From the NCBI GenBank assembly GCA_015259045.1, contig JABZHD010000002.1, positions 1 to 27,570 of the forward strand: DNA of 27,570 nt. Direction: 5' to 3'. A program made the position numbers and the translations under genes. The notes beneath the pieces were generated by a model. That model had not been told where the DNA came from. It ran no database searches and saw only the letters and a list, made by a program, of their open reading frames with translations. The stretch is from Atopobium sp. (GTDB lineage Bacteria > Actinomycetota > Coriobacteriia > Coriobacteriales > Atopobiaceae). Shown in pieces: positions 8,212 to 15,789 of the stretch (within the stretch, counting starts at the first letter, position 1; every line of letters starts with the position of its first letter).

Positions 8212-9030
8212 ATGGCTGAAAAGAAAACCATTTCTCAGAAAGCACGCAATAAGTCTTTCTTGAGCTGGATTTACGGCAATCTTACCTGCTTCTCTCAGGA
8301 GCACATGCAGACATTTGGTTACCTTGCATCCATGCTTCCAATCGTTGACGAGCTTTACGATACTGATGACCAAAAGGTTGAGGCGCTTTCTACCTATACA
8401 ACCTTCTTTAATACCGAGCCACAGATTGGTTCTATGGTTGTTGGCTTGACCGCTTCTCTTGAAGAGGCTCGCGCAAACGGCGAGGCAATCGACGATGAGA
8501 CCATCAATGGTCTTCGCGCTGGTCTTATGGGCCCTCTTGCTGGTCTTGGTGACTCCATTATCGTTGGTACCTTTATTCCAATTCTTCTTGGAATTGCACT
8601 TGGCCTTTCTAAGGGTGGCTCCGTTCTTGGCCCACTGTTCTATGTTGTGGTCTGGAACCTCATTATGTACTTCGGCATGAAGTTTGCTTACGACCAGGGC
8701 TATAGCCTGGGCTCTTCTGCTGTTGAGGCACTTGTTGGTCCTGAGTCCGAGGCTCTCCGTAGCTCCATTGTTATGATTGGTACTATGGTCATTGGCTCTG
8801 TTGCTGCTACATGGATTAACGTCACAACTTCTCTGAATATTGCTGGTGTTGACATTCAGACAACACTTAATGGCATCTTCCCTAAGGTATTGAACCTTCT
8901 GTTTGTATACCTTTGCTGGTGGTTGATGACTAAGAAGAAGCTCAGCCCAACTGTTGTTATGCTTATTCTTGTTGTTGTAGCACTTGTTGGCGTTGTTATT
9001 GGCGTCTTCAACCCAGGTCTGTCTTACTAA
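8212..9030 (+). CDS. PTS mannose-family EIID component
   Basis: A 272-residue inner-membrane subunit found only in mannose-family PTS systems. Markers are NLTCFSQEHMQTFGYLASMLPIV near the N-terminus, the conserved loop FFNTEPQIGSMVVGL, and GLMGPLAGLGDSIIVGTFIPILLGIA before the C-terminal hydrophobic helices. It starts two bases after the EIIC stop and uses an AGGAGG site inside the EIIC tail, indicating coupled translation. EIIC and EIID of this family are also receptors for class IIa bacteriocins in other Gram-positives. The operon ends here at a strong hairpin. Confidence 0.96.
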   Translation: MAEKKTISQKARNKSFLSWIYGNLTCFSQEHMQTFGYLASMLPIVDELYDTDDQKVEALSTYTTFFNTEPQIGSMVVGLTASLEEARANGEAIDDETINGLRAGLMGPLAGLGDSIIVGTFIPILLGIALGLSKGGSVLGPLFYVVVWNLIMYFGMKFAYDQGYSLGSSAVEALVGPESEALRSSIVMIGTMVIGSVAATWINVTTSLNIAGVDIQTTLNGIFPKVLNLLFVYLCWWLMTKKKLSPTVVMLILVVVALVGVVIGVFNPGLSY

Positions 9031-9075
9031 TTTTTTGCGCAAAATCCTGTCTGGCGCAGAAAAGACAAACGTAAT

Positions 9076-9108
9076 AAAGTGGCATCGTCATACGGCGATG
9101 CCACTTTT
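9076..9108 (+). terminator. Hairpin terminator after the PTS operon
   Basis: AAAGTGGCATCG (9076-9087) pairs perfectly with CGATGCCACTTT (9096-9107), a 12-bp stem with an 8-base loop. The T run is short (TTTT, then G), so termination may be partial and could allow read-through into the small membrane-protein gene that starts 15 bases later. Confidence 0.7.
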
Positions 9109-9122
9109 GATTGAGAGTTTTT

Positions 9123-9461
9123 ATGAGCAAGAAAAACTATGTAGGAGCAGCTTCTCATTCGCACGAGGATAACCCTTTGGTTGTCGAGGCTCGTATGCAG
9201 ACAAAAGCTCTTGGAACACTAAGCGTTTATAGAAGAGCCGCTTATTCTGGCATCGCAATTGGAGCATGGCTTATATATCTCAGCGTGTACGGAAGTCTCT
9301 CTACAAGTTCTATGGCAACGGCTGTGCTCGTGGGCGGCATAGTTCTTCTCGTCATATCTGTTCCTATAGCTGGAATTTTGCATGTAGGTATCTCAAGAGG
9401 AAAAAAGAACGTCGAGAAGATCATCAAAGCAATTGAAAAAAATTCGTCAAAAAATGCATAG
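9123..9461 (+). CDS. Small two-helix membrane protein of unknown function
   Basis: 112 residues. A hydrophilic N-terminus (about 1-40, with NPLVVEARMQTKALGTL) precedes two predicted membrane helices, about 44-60 (AYSGIAIGAWLIYLSVY) and 68-88 (MATAVLVGGIVLLVISVPIAGI). The tail is lysine-rich (GKKNVEKIIKAIEKNSSKN), so the C-terminus is probably cytoplasmic. I recognise no family; it is not the DUF956/ManO protein often found after mannose PTS operons. The start ATG follows a weak GAGAG site. It sits directly after the PTS terminator and before the SRP RNA, and may be co-expressed with the PTS by read-through. Confidence 0.7.
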   Translation: MSKKNYVGAASHSHEDNPLVVEARMQTKALGTLSVYRRAAYSGIAIGAWLIYLSVYGSLSTSSMATAVLVGGIVLLVISVPIAGILHVGISRGKKNVEKIIKAIEKNSSKNA

Positions 9462-9511
9462 AAGCGATACGATCTGTGCAAAGATTTCTCTAATAGGGTA
9501 GAGTATCTACA

Positions 9512-9616
9512 GCGCATTGAGCGGGTGCGGATGACGTGACACCTCGAACCTGGTCAGGGTCGGGAGACAGCAGCCATAAGGGGTCACTCGCGGGCATCCG
9601 TTCCCACTCAATGCGC
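9512..9616 (+). ncRNA. ffs: Signal recognition particle RNA (small bacterial 4.5S type)
   Basis: The terminal stem is perfect: GCGCATTGAG (9512-9521) pairs with CTCAATGCGC (9607-9616). Inner helices are CGGATG with CATCCG and GTGAC with GTCAC. The apical domain contains the universal core: CTGGTCAGG, a GTC-GGGA-GAC tetraloop stem and AGCAGCCATAAG, the Ffh-binding symmetric and asymmetric loops. About 105 bases long with no Alu domain, so it is the short form found in E. coli and actinobacteria. The tetraloop is GGGA rather than GGAA. It would form the SRP with Ffh to target membrane proteins. TTTT directly after the terminal stem suggests the stem doubles as terminator. Confidence 0.93.
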
Positions 9617-9672
9617 TTTTCTTAGGCGTATAGTGTGTTTGCCGCGACATTTGTCACGACGATTGGACTTCG

Positions 9673-10362
9673 ATGGGTTTTGTAAACTACATCATTGAGC
9701 TGCTTAGAGATCCTCGTGCATTTATTGCTTCAATGATTGCCACAGGTCCTCTTGCTGCGTACGGCTTTGTTTTTCTGATTGTTTTTATTGAGACTGGCGT
9801 AGTCTTTTTCCCATTTTTACCAGGTGATTCTCTGCTTTTTGCAGCAGGATTTTTTGCCCACAATGGCGGTTTTAATATTGTTTTGCTGCTTGTTATTACG
9901 TGGGCTGCCGCAATTCTCGGCGATCAGATGAACTTTATGATTGGCCATTTCTTTGGTCAAAAAATTATTGCTTCTGGAAAAGTCAAAGCACTTACCCCAG
10001 AGCATCTTGAGAAGACTCAGAAGTTTTTGGACAAGCATGGTCATCTGGCAATTTTCTTAGGGCGCTTCTTCCCCTTTATCCGCACGTTTGTGCCTTTTAT
10101 TGCGGGTATGGGCGGTATGCACTGGCGCAACTTTGGTATCTACAACATCCTGGGCGGCCTTACGTGGTCCACGATGTTTGTGCTGCTCGGCTATTTCTTT
10201 GGCGGCATTCCTGTAGTTCAGGAACACTTTGAGCTGCTGATTGTAGGAATTGTTGCGGTCTCGATCATCCCTACAATTGTGGGAATTGTTCGTGGACGCA
10301 TGCATAAGGGCGAGAAGAACGACGAAGAAGCCACAGATAAGGAAGAAGATAAAGCGGAGTAA
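9673..10362 (+). CDS. DedA/SNARE-associated family membrane protein
   Basis: A 229-residue polytopic membrane protein. The DedA landmarks are FIETGVVFFPFLPGDSLLFAAGFF in the first half and FLGRFFPFIRTFVPFIAGMGGM in the second, with the conserved Arg and Pro residues of the re-entrant loops. The tail is hydrophilic and charged (KGEKNDEEATDKEEDKAE). DedA proteins act as lipid scramblases or flippases; members of the family recycle undecaprenyl phosphate or phosphatidylethanolamine across the membrane. Together with the PAP2 protein in this window this could serve lipid-carrier recycling, but the two genes are about 7 kb apart. The ribosome site before the ATG is weak. It is monocistronic, ending at a shared terminator. 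Confidence 0.95.
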   Translation: MGFVNYIIELLRDPRAFIASMIATGPLAAYGFVFLIVFIETGVVFFPFLPGDSLLFAAGFFAHNGGFNIVLLLVITWAAAILGDQMNFMIGHFFGQKIIASGKVKALTPEHLEKTQKFLDKHGHLAIFLGRFFPFIRTFVPFIAGMGGMHWRNFGIYNILGGLTWSTMFVLLGYFFGGIPVVQEHFELLIVGIVAVSIIPTIVGIVRGRMHKGEKNDEEATDKEEDKAE

Positions 10363-10396
10363 ACGGCCTCTGTGCTTCTCGTAATTTGATGATAGA

Positions 10397-10436
10397 AATC
10401 CCGTCAGGAAAGACTCGGCCTGACGGGATTATTTTT
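10397..10436. terminator. Bidirectional terminator between convergent genes
   Basis: AATCCCGTCAGG (10397-10408) pairs perfectly with CCTGACGGGATT (10419-10430) around a 10-base loop, followed on the plus strand by ATTTTT. On the minus strand the tail is weaker (TTTCTATC). It lies between the DedA gene and the convergent minus-strand gene and probably stops both. Confidence 0.85.
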
Positions 10437-12165
10437 ACTCTTTGGAGAGCTGGTAGGTATCAGTAAAGGTGACGGTCTGACCGTTTTCCGTGTGGGTGGA
10501 AATAAGCTGAGCTACCACGCTGTTATCAGCAATATCAAAAGTAACTTTCAACTGTGGTTTTTGAGCTGTGCTGAGGGACGTGCTAGAAGCAGAATGAGCA
10601 TCCAGACTTGCATTGGTTACATCAACCGTTCCAGAAACCTGAATTTGATCTCCGATGGTTCCAGAAGTAGTCAGAGAGACAGATGCGTTCTTGAACTCAG
10701 TGTCACCTGGATACCAACGGTACGAGGTGTTAAGCGCTCCATGGTTGTGGACAACACCCTCTGCGGTACCCGTAAGTACCAGCTGATCACGAGAAAAACC
10801 AGCAGACGTTACGGTCAGCGTTAAAGGATTAGTCCTGCCAGCATAACAAGGACTGCCGCTGCTGGCTTCACAGCTCACAAAGGTGCCCTTCCACGTTCCC
10901 ACCAGTCCGCTGTAGTCGTACTTTAACCCTGCCGAAGGGCTGACTGTGTCTAGCGACCAGGTGCCCGTAGAGGCATCAAACGTAAACGAGGCAGTAATAT
11001 CACAGGTGAGCGAGCCATAGAAGGTTGGCGAAACACCTGACATTCTTACCCAGCAAGTCTGCTGTTCACGATCAAAACCCGCATCAAGAACAGTAAACGT
11101 TGCGCCAGAGAACTGCGAGCTATAAGAAATAGCTTCGTTTGGATTTTTTTCATCAAGCTTGGCTAGTACATCGCCGATGGCATCAAGGACTTTTGTTGTG
11201 GAAACACCTGAAGTTGCCTGGTAGGAGACAGATTGGGTCTCTTCGTCACCAATAGCGTTCCAACCCTGGGTATTTGCGTATCCTAACTTGGAAATCTTTG
11301 TGGCAGCAATTGCGTTACCCGTGTAGGTAAAGCGTACGACAGAGTTGGCGTAGCCTGTGGCGCCAAACTGAGCAGCATCGCTGGAGATTGCCGTGGTACT
11401 TCTGGTGCGAGAAACAACTTCAATGCCCGTAAGGAGTAAGGACTCATCGGCATCATATTCACCAGGAGTCCATGTTGGAGCTGCTGCTCGTGTACGAGCG
11501 TCAGCGATAACAGTATCAGTTGAAGGAACGTTGCTCACGCGAATAAAGAAGACGATAACCGCAGATAAAAGAGCAAGACTTAAAAGCGCAAGAATGCCAG
11601 AAAGCAGGCTGTAGCGGCGTACAAACCTAAATAGCGCACGACGCCTACTGCGAAGATAGCTTGAGAACGTATCAGCAACATCTTTTATAGAGGTTGCATC
11701 ATCGTCAGACGCTGCATCACTCGCGCTAGCAGCACTTTTGGAAGAAACCTCCGCAGCTTTGGACTCTGAGTGTTCGTGGGCGCTCTCTTCAAGCTCTTTG
11801 AGGCGAGCTTCTACAGCAGAAAGATCTTGTGTTAGAGCTGCATCGTTTACGATTTTCTCCAGGTCAGTTGTGCTATCTGCGTCGTTTTCAGAAGAGTCTT
11901 CATCTGAAACCGAGCCGTTCTCGTCCTCTTCGCCGTCTTCGTCTAGACCAGGGAAGATGGGGCTGACAACTTCCATAATGTAGTCTTCGTCAGCAGCAGC
12001 CATGTCAGCAGCAATAGGGTCGGTGACCTCTTCAAGCTCGTCGGTCTTCTCGCCAGCAGTGTCAGCTGCCTCAGCAGCCTGGGCATCAAGGGTCTTCTGA
12101 TCAGAAGAGGTGACCTCTGCAGCAGGCGTGTTATCTGGTTGTGAAGTTTTGTTCTTAGAAGTCAT
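10435..12165 (-). CDS. Large membrane-anchored extracytoplasmic protein, function unknown
   Basis: 576 residues in three parts. Residues 1-160 are disordered, Ala/Ser/Asp/Glu-rich and strongly acidic. Residues 172-184 are basic (RSRRRALFRFVRR), and one membrane helix follows at about 186-208, so the N-terminus is inside and the C-terminus outside. The outer ~365 residues are Thr/Ser-rich and look beta-rich. They carry four cysteines, two in each of two segments (TCWVRM...SLTC and VSCEASSGSPC), which could form disulfides. A start at 12165 is supported by GAGG five bases upstream. I recognise no domain. The outer part has segments reminiscent of repeated beta-sandwich units (SFTFDASTGTWSLDTVSP; VSLTTSGTIGDQIQVSGTVDV). 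It is transcribed alone, divergent from prfA. Confidence 0.85.
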   Translation of the reverse strand: MTSKNKTSQPDNTPAAEVTSSDQKTLDAQAAEAADTAGEKTDELEEVTDPIAADMAAADEDYIMEVVSPIFPGLDEDGEEDENGSVSDEDSSENDADSTTDLEKIVNDAALTQDLSAVEARLKELEESAHEHSESKAAEVSSKSAASASDAASDDDATSIKDVADTFSSYLRSRRRALFRFVRRYSLLSGILALLSLALLSAVIVFFIRVSNVPSTDTVIADARTRAAAPTWTPGEYDADESLLLTGIEVVSRTRSTTAISSDAAQFGATGYANSVVRFTYTGNAIAATKISKLGYANTQGWNAIGDEETQSVSYQATSGVSTTKVLDAIGDVLAKLDEKNPNEAISYSSQFSGATFTVLDAGFDREQQTCWVRMSGVSPTFYGSLTCDITASFTFDASTGTWSLDTVSPSAGLKYDYSGLVGTWKGTFVSCEASSGSPCYAGRTNPLTLTVTSAGFSRDQLVLTGTAEGVVHNHGALNTSYRWYPGDTEFKNASVSLTTSGTIGDQIQVSGTVDVTNASLDAHSASSTSLSTAQKPQLKVTFDIADNSVVAQLISTHTENGQTVTFTDTYQLSKE

Positions 12166-12251
12166 AGCGCCTCATTACCGTATGAACCTGCTGTAATTTT
12201 CTCACAATTATGTAACTTGTGTACCCTCATCCTGTGCAGATAGCGAGGTAT

Positions 12252-12282
12252 CGGTTTAAAAACCGCCTAGTGGTGGTACACT
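12252..12282 (+). promoter_or_regulatory. Candidate prfA promoter with overlapping inverted repeat
   Basis: TTTAAA (12255-12260) and TACACT (12277-12282) are spaced 16 bases, a moderate match to a housekeeping promoter. The first element lies inside a perfect inverted repeat, CGGTTT-AA-AAACCG (12252-12265). Transcription would start near 12289, leaving a ~90-base leader before prfA. No experimental support. Confidence 0.35.
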
Positions 12283-12379
12283 TCTTTAGTTGAATTCTCA
12301 CCTCGCAAGCAGCTTTGCAACAGTTTGGTCGCATGCCAATGAGTAAAGCGCGCACGAGGCACTTATCTTAGGAGCAAGA

Positions 12380-13447
12380 ATGCGTGACAAGCTAGAAAAA
12401 ATCGTTGAGGCCTATGCTGAGCTTGAGCAAAAGCTTGCAGACCCAGCCGTTGTCTCTGATCCAAAAGAGTATGCTCGCGTAGCAAAAGAGCACTCTAATC
12501 AGGCGGACTTGGTTGCTCACGCCAATAAGTACATCACGGCCCTCGATGACATTGAGGCTGCAAAAGAGCTTCTCAACGCCACTTCTGATCCAGAAGAAAA
12601 AGAGATGTTGCAGGAAGATATTGCTGCTAATGAAGAGATGCTTCCTCAGCTTGAGGATGAGATCAAGGTCATGCTGATCCCAGGCGATCCAAATGACGAG
12701 AAGGACACTATCGTTGAGATTCGCGCTGGTGTTGGTGGCGATGAGGCGGCAATCTTTGCAGGCGACCTCTTCAAGATGTATGAGCGCTTCGCCGAGGCTC
12801 GTGGTTGGAAGACAGAGGTTCTGTCCAGCTCACCTTCTGAGGCAGGCGGCTTTAAGACTATTGAGTTTAAGGTCACAGGCGATAAGGTCTATTCAGTTAT
12901 GAAGTATGAATCCGGTGTTCACCGTGTTCAGCGCGTTCCTAAGACTGAGTCTCAGGGCCGTATTCAGACCTCTACCGCAACCGTTGCAGTTCTCCCAGAG
13001 GCTGACGAGATTGATATTCAGATCAACCAGGAAGACCTGCGTATTGATACCTACTGCGCATCCGGCCCTGGCGGTCAGTGCGTTAACACCACGTATTCCG
13101 CAGTTCGTATTACTCACCTGCCAACAAATACCGTTGTTCAGTCTCAGGACCAGCGTTCTCAGATTCAGAACCGCGAGGTCTGCATGCAGATGCTTCGTGC
13201 TCGTCTTTACGAGATGGAGCTTGAGCGTCAGCAGGCTGAGCAGGGCGCAGAGCGTCTTTCTCAGATTGGTCATGGCGCACGTTCCGAGAAGATCCGCACA
13301 TACAACCAGCCACAGGACCGCGTAACCGACCACCGCGTTGGCTTCAACGGCACCTACAATGGCGTTCTTCTGGGCGATACGCTGCCATCCGTTATTGAGG
13401 CTCTAGCTGCAGCAGAGCGTGCCGAGAAACTCGCTCAGGCTGTCTAA
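12380..13447 (+). CDS. prfA: Peptide chain release factor 1
   Basis: A 355-residue class I release factor that reads UAA and UAG stop codons. The peptidyl-tRNA hydrolysis motif GGQ is at 231-233 (SGPGGQCVNTTYSAVRITHLPT). The tripeptide stop-codon recognition motif P-x-T is at 187-189 as PKT (HRVQRVPKTESQGRIQTS), which marks RF1 rather than RF2. The N-terminal coiled-coil domain and the DxRAGxGGDEAA segment (about 113-124) are present, and the length is normal. AGGAG 5 bases before the ATG confirms the start. It is followed 12 bases later by prmC, whose product methylates the Gln of GGQ. This pairing is widespread. Confidence 0.98.
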   Translation: MRDKLEKIVEAYAELEQKLADPAVVSDPKEYARVAKEHSNQADLVAHANKYITALDDIEAAKELLNATSDPEEKEMLQEDIAANEEMLPQLEDEIKVMLIPGDPNDEKDTIVEIRAGVGGDEAAIFAGDLFKMYERFAEARGWKTEVLSSSPSEAGGFKTIEFKVTGDKVYSVMKYESGVHRVQRVPKTESQGRIQTSTATVAVLPEADEIDIQINQEDLRIDTYCASGPGGQCVNTTYSAVRITHLPTNTVVQSQDQRSQIQNREVCMQMLRARLYEMELERQQAEQGAERLSQIGHGARSEKIRTYNQPQDRVTDHRVGFNGTYNGVLLGDTLPSVIEALAAAERAEKLAQAV

Positions 13448-13459
13448 GGTGCAAACTTC

Positions 13460-14353
13460 ATGACAGATGAAGTTTGGACAATCCAGAAAATTTTGACGTG
13501 GACTACTCAGCACCTGGAAAAGAAGGGTGATGAGCATCCACGTCTTTCTGCAGAATGGCTTCTGTCCGCAGTGACAGGCCTTTCTCGCGTTCAGCTCTAC
13601 ACCAACTTTGACAAGCCGCTTTCTGCGGATGAGCGCGCTCGTATGCGCGAGGCAATTAAGCGCCGTGCAGAGGGCGAGCCGCTTCAGTACGTGACGGGTG
13701 AGATGCCCTTTAGGCACCTGGTACTTACGTGCGAGCCTGGTGTGCTTATTCCACGACCAGAGACAGAAGTGCTGGTAGACGTTGCGCTCGAAGGCGTTGA
13801 TGCAGCAATTCCAAACGCTAACGGAGAAGTGCGTGTACTTGAGGTTGGCGTTGGAACGGGCTGCATATCGCTCTCTATTGCCACTGAGCGCCCACAGACA
13901 CGCGTCTACGCCACGGATCTTTCTCCTCAGGCGATTGCGCTGGCAACTCGCAACAGAGACGCCTTGGACCTCCAGGAGCGTGTAGAGCTCATTGAGTGCG
14001 ACCTGGTAGAAGGTGTACCCGCTGAGCTTGCACAGTCCTTCTCGGTATTGGTGTCTAATCCGCCCTACATTCCTACAAGCGTACTTGAGCAGGAAGTTCC
14101 TGCCGAGGTCAAAGGCTTTGAGCCTGAGCTGGCGCTTGACGGGGGAGAGGACGGTCTGGACGTCTATAGGCGATTGCTCGAGGCTGCTTCGCATATGCTT
14201 CTACCTGGTGGTATGTTCTGCGTTGAGCTCTACGAGGGACACCTGGACAAGGCGGCGCACCTTGCCGAGGAGCAGGGTGTGTGGGAGTCCGTTGAGGTCA
14301 AAGAGGATCTGACGCACAGGCCGCGTATTCTTGTAGCGCGTCTAGCAAAGTAG
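13460..14353 (+). CDS. prmC: Release factor glutamine N5-methyltransferase
   Basis: 297 residues. An N-terminal helical domain for release-factor binding (about 1-80) precedes IPRPETE (97-103) and a Rossmann-like methyltransferase domain. The SAM-binding glycine loop is VGVGTGC (129-135), and the catalytic NPPY is at 200-203, the motif that binds the target glutamine. It methylates the GGQ glutamine of RF1 and RF2 in the cytoplasm, increasing termination efficiency. The start ATG has an AAGGTG site between the prfA stop and the ATG. It belongs to the prfA operon. No anomalies seen. Confidence 0.97.
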   Translation: MTDEVWTIQKILTWTTQHLEKKGDEHPRLSAEWLLSAVTGLSRVQLYTNFDKPLSADERARMREAIKRRAEGEPLQYVTGEMPFRHLVLTCEPGVLIPRPETEVLVDVALEGVDAAIPNANGEVRVLEVGVGTGCISLSIATERPQTRVYATDLSPQAIALATRNRDALDLQERVELIECDLVEGVPAELAQSFSVLVSNPPYIPTSVLEQEVPAEVKGFEPELALDGGEDGLDVYRRLLEAASHMLLPGGMFCVELYEGHLDKAAHLAEEQGVWESVEVKEDLTHRPRILVARLAK

Positions 14354-14394
14354 CACTTCAGACGCTTGGCGAGAAAATCTGTGTAACGCATAAC

Positions 14395-14445
14395 ACCGCG
14401 CAGTACACAACACTGCGCAGCACACAACATCGAGCAGCACACAAG
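14395..14445 (+). repeat. Three tandem copies of a 17-bp unit before tsaC
   Basis: Units are ACCGCGCAGTACACAAC, ACTGCGCAGCACACAAC and ATCGAGCAGCACACAAG, head to tail without spacers; a degenerate fourth copy may precede them. Copies 1 and 2 also form a 7-bp stem, GCGCAGT with ACTGCGC. The array occupies half of the 108-base prmC-tsaC gap and could vary in copy number between strains. Confidence 0.85.
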
Positions 14446-14461
14446 AAAGAGTTGAGGGTTT

Positions 14462-15109
14462 ATGGGAGAGTACATCAAAGTTGATCAGATGAATCCGGAT
14501 GCATCTGTAGTTTCTTTAGCTGTTGAGGTAGCACGTCGCGGTGGCGTGCTTATTATGCCTACCGATTCTGTCTATGGCATTGGTGCTGCTGCAACTCCTC
14601 AAAACCCAGGTCATAAGCGCATCTTTGAGATTAAACAGCGTCCTTCAACACAGACGCTTCCATGGCTGGTGGGCAGTAAATCTGACCTGCAGAAGTATGC
14701 GCACATCACACATGACTGGGCAAATAAGCTGGTAGAAGCCTATTGGCCAGGAGCGCTTACGCTGGTGGTTACCGCATCAGAGAACGTTCCTGATGAGTAT
14801 GTCTTACCAGATAACAGGACTATTGCGCTTCGCATGCCCAACTCGCCGCTCGTGTGCCAGATTGCTGAGCAGCTTGGATCTCCTCTGGCAACTACCAGCG
14901 CAAATACGCATGGAGCTCCTTCTGCGGTTGATGGATGTGGTCTTGAGACAGGCCTTGTTGAGCAGGCAGACTTGACGCTTGATGGAGGTCCAGCACCCCT
15001 TGCTATTGCGTCAACCATTGTCGACTGTACAGGCGATGAGCCGCGCATTTTGCGCGAAGGCGCCATCACAACCGAGGATATTCTCGCCACTGCGGGATTT
15101 GCAAAATAG
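14462..15109 (+). CDS. Sua5/YrdC/YwlC threonylcarbamoyl-AMP synthase
   Basis: 215 residues, a single YrdC-like domain. This enzyme makes threonylcarbamoyl-AMP from threonine, bicarbonate and ATP for the t6A modification of tRNA position 37. Visible markers: IMPTDSVYGIGAAAT near the N-terminus, the K-x-R basic motif in IKQRPSTQTLPWLV, YWPGALTLVV, RMPNSPL and TTSANTHGAPSA. It lacks the extra C-terminal Sua5 domain, so it resembles TsaC/short YwlC, and the length fits. GAGGG at 14454-14458 precedes the ATG. Its place after prfA-prmC is common in Gram-positives. It is separated from prmC by a tandem-repeat spacer. Confidence 0.95.
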   Translation: MGEYIKVDQMNPDASVVSLAVEVARRGGVLIMPTDSVYGIGAAATPQNPGHKRIFEIKQRPSTQTLPWLVGSKSDLQKYAHITHDWANKLVEAYWPGALTLVVTASENVPDEYVLPDNRTIALRMPNSPLVCQIAEQLGSPLATTSANTHGAPSAVDGCGLETGLVEQADLTLDGGPAPLAIASTIVDCTGDEPRILREGAITTEDILATAGFAK

Positions 15110-15202
15110 ATAAAAAATCCTATCCCTTTTATGTGTTTTGGCTGCAGCTTTTGCCTGCATGCGGTACTCTCTATAGGAGTGAATTTTCTGAGGAGGATGC
15201 GT

Positions 15203-15667
15203 ATGCGTATTGCAGTTGGTTCCGATCACGCTGGCTTTATCCAGAAAGATCCTATCATTGAGCACATTAAGTCGCTTGGTCACGAGGTTTTGGACTTTGG
15301 TCCTGCAAACGACGATCGTGTTGATTATCCTGATTTTGCAGATAAGGTTGCTCGCGCAGTCGCAGCAGGCAAGGCAGATCGCGGTGTTCTGATTTGTGGC
15401 ACCGGCATTGGCATTGCTATGACTGCTGATAAAGTCCCTGGTATTCGCGCTACTCCTGTTCAGACTGTTCAGTTTGCAGAGCTTGCTCGTGAGCACAATA
15501 ACGCAAACGTCATTGGCCTTTCTGGTCGATTCACTGATCTTGCTGTCAACGAGGCTATTGTGGACACCTTCCTGAGCACCGAGTTTGCAGGTGGCCGCCA
15601 CACTGGACGTGTCGAGAAGATCATGCGTGAGGATGACCCTAACTTTAAGGGTGTTGACGCTGAGTAA
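15203..15667 (+). CDS. rpiB: Ribose-5-phosphate isomerase B / LacAB-family isomerase
   Basis: A 154-residue cytoplasmic sugar-phosphate isomerase, linking ribose-5-phosphate and ribulose-5-phosphate in the pentose phosphate pathway. The N-terminus MRIAVGSDHAGF and the active-site loop LICGTGIGIAM, with its Cys, are diagnostic of RpiB. REHNNANVIGLSGRF is also conserved. The true start is ATG 15203, with AGGAGG at 15191-15196 spaced 6 bases; the longer open frame to 15131 contains a Cys-rich non-family extension, and the ATG at 15197 abuts the ribosome site. The neighbourhood with upp matches other Gram-positives. A LacA/LacB role is possible but no lac genes are near. Confidence 0.95.
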   Translation: MRIAVGSDHAGFIQKDPIIEHIKSLGHEVLDFGPANDDRVDYPDFADKVARAVAAGKADRGVLICGTGIGIAMTADKVPGIRATPVQTVQFAELAREHNNANVIGLSGRFTDLAVNEAIVDTFLSTEFAGGRHTGRVEKIMREDDPNFKGVDAE

Positions 15668-15671
15668 GTAA

Positions 15672-15692
15672 ACAGCACATAAACAGTGCTGT
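15672..15692 (+). promoter_or_regulatory. Stem-loop between rpiB and upp
   Basis: ACAGCAC (15672-15678) pairs with GTGCTGT (15686-15692), 7 bp with a 7-base loop. No T run follows, so it is not a standard terminator. It may protect the 3' end of the rpiB message or mark processing. Confidence 0.45.
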
Positions 15693-15789
15693 CTAAGCAA
15701 TACATACACAAACCTGCACGGAATGTACGTCTAGGATATAGTTGCAGACATTCAAATAAAGCGCAGGTCAAGCTCTTGGAGGGAGCATT

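Noticed and set aside
8206..9042. 278-codon open frame on the minus strand opposite EIID
   Set aside because: Asn-, Lys- and Cys-rich translation without domain or ribosome site, fully opposite a well-supported PTS gene; codon bias of the real gene keeps the antisense frame open.
13403..14194. 263-codon minus-strand open frame opposite prmC
   Set aside because: Shadow of prmC; no motif and no ribosome site.
14395..14445. CRISPR-like repeat
   Set aside because: Units are 17 bp, contiguous and without spacers, and no cas gene is in the window; it is a plain tandem repeat.
15131..15202. Longer N-terminus for RpiB
   Set aside because: The extension is Cys-rich and unlike the family, and the ribosome site fits the ATG at 15203.
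15672..15692. Terminator of rpiB
   Set aside because: A perfect 7-bp stem but no T run after it; kept only as a stem-loop.
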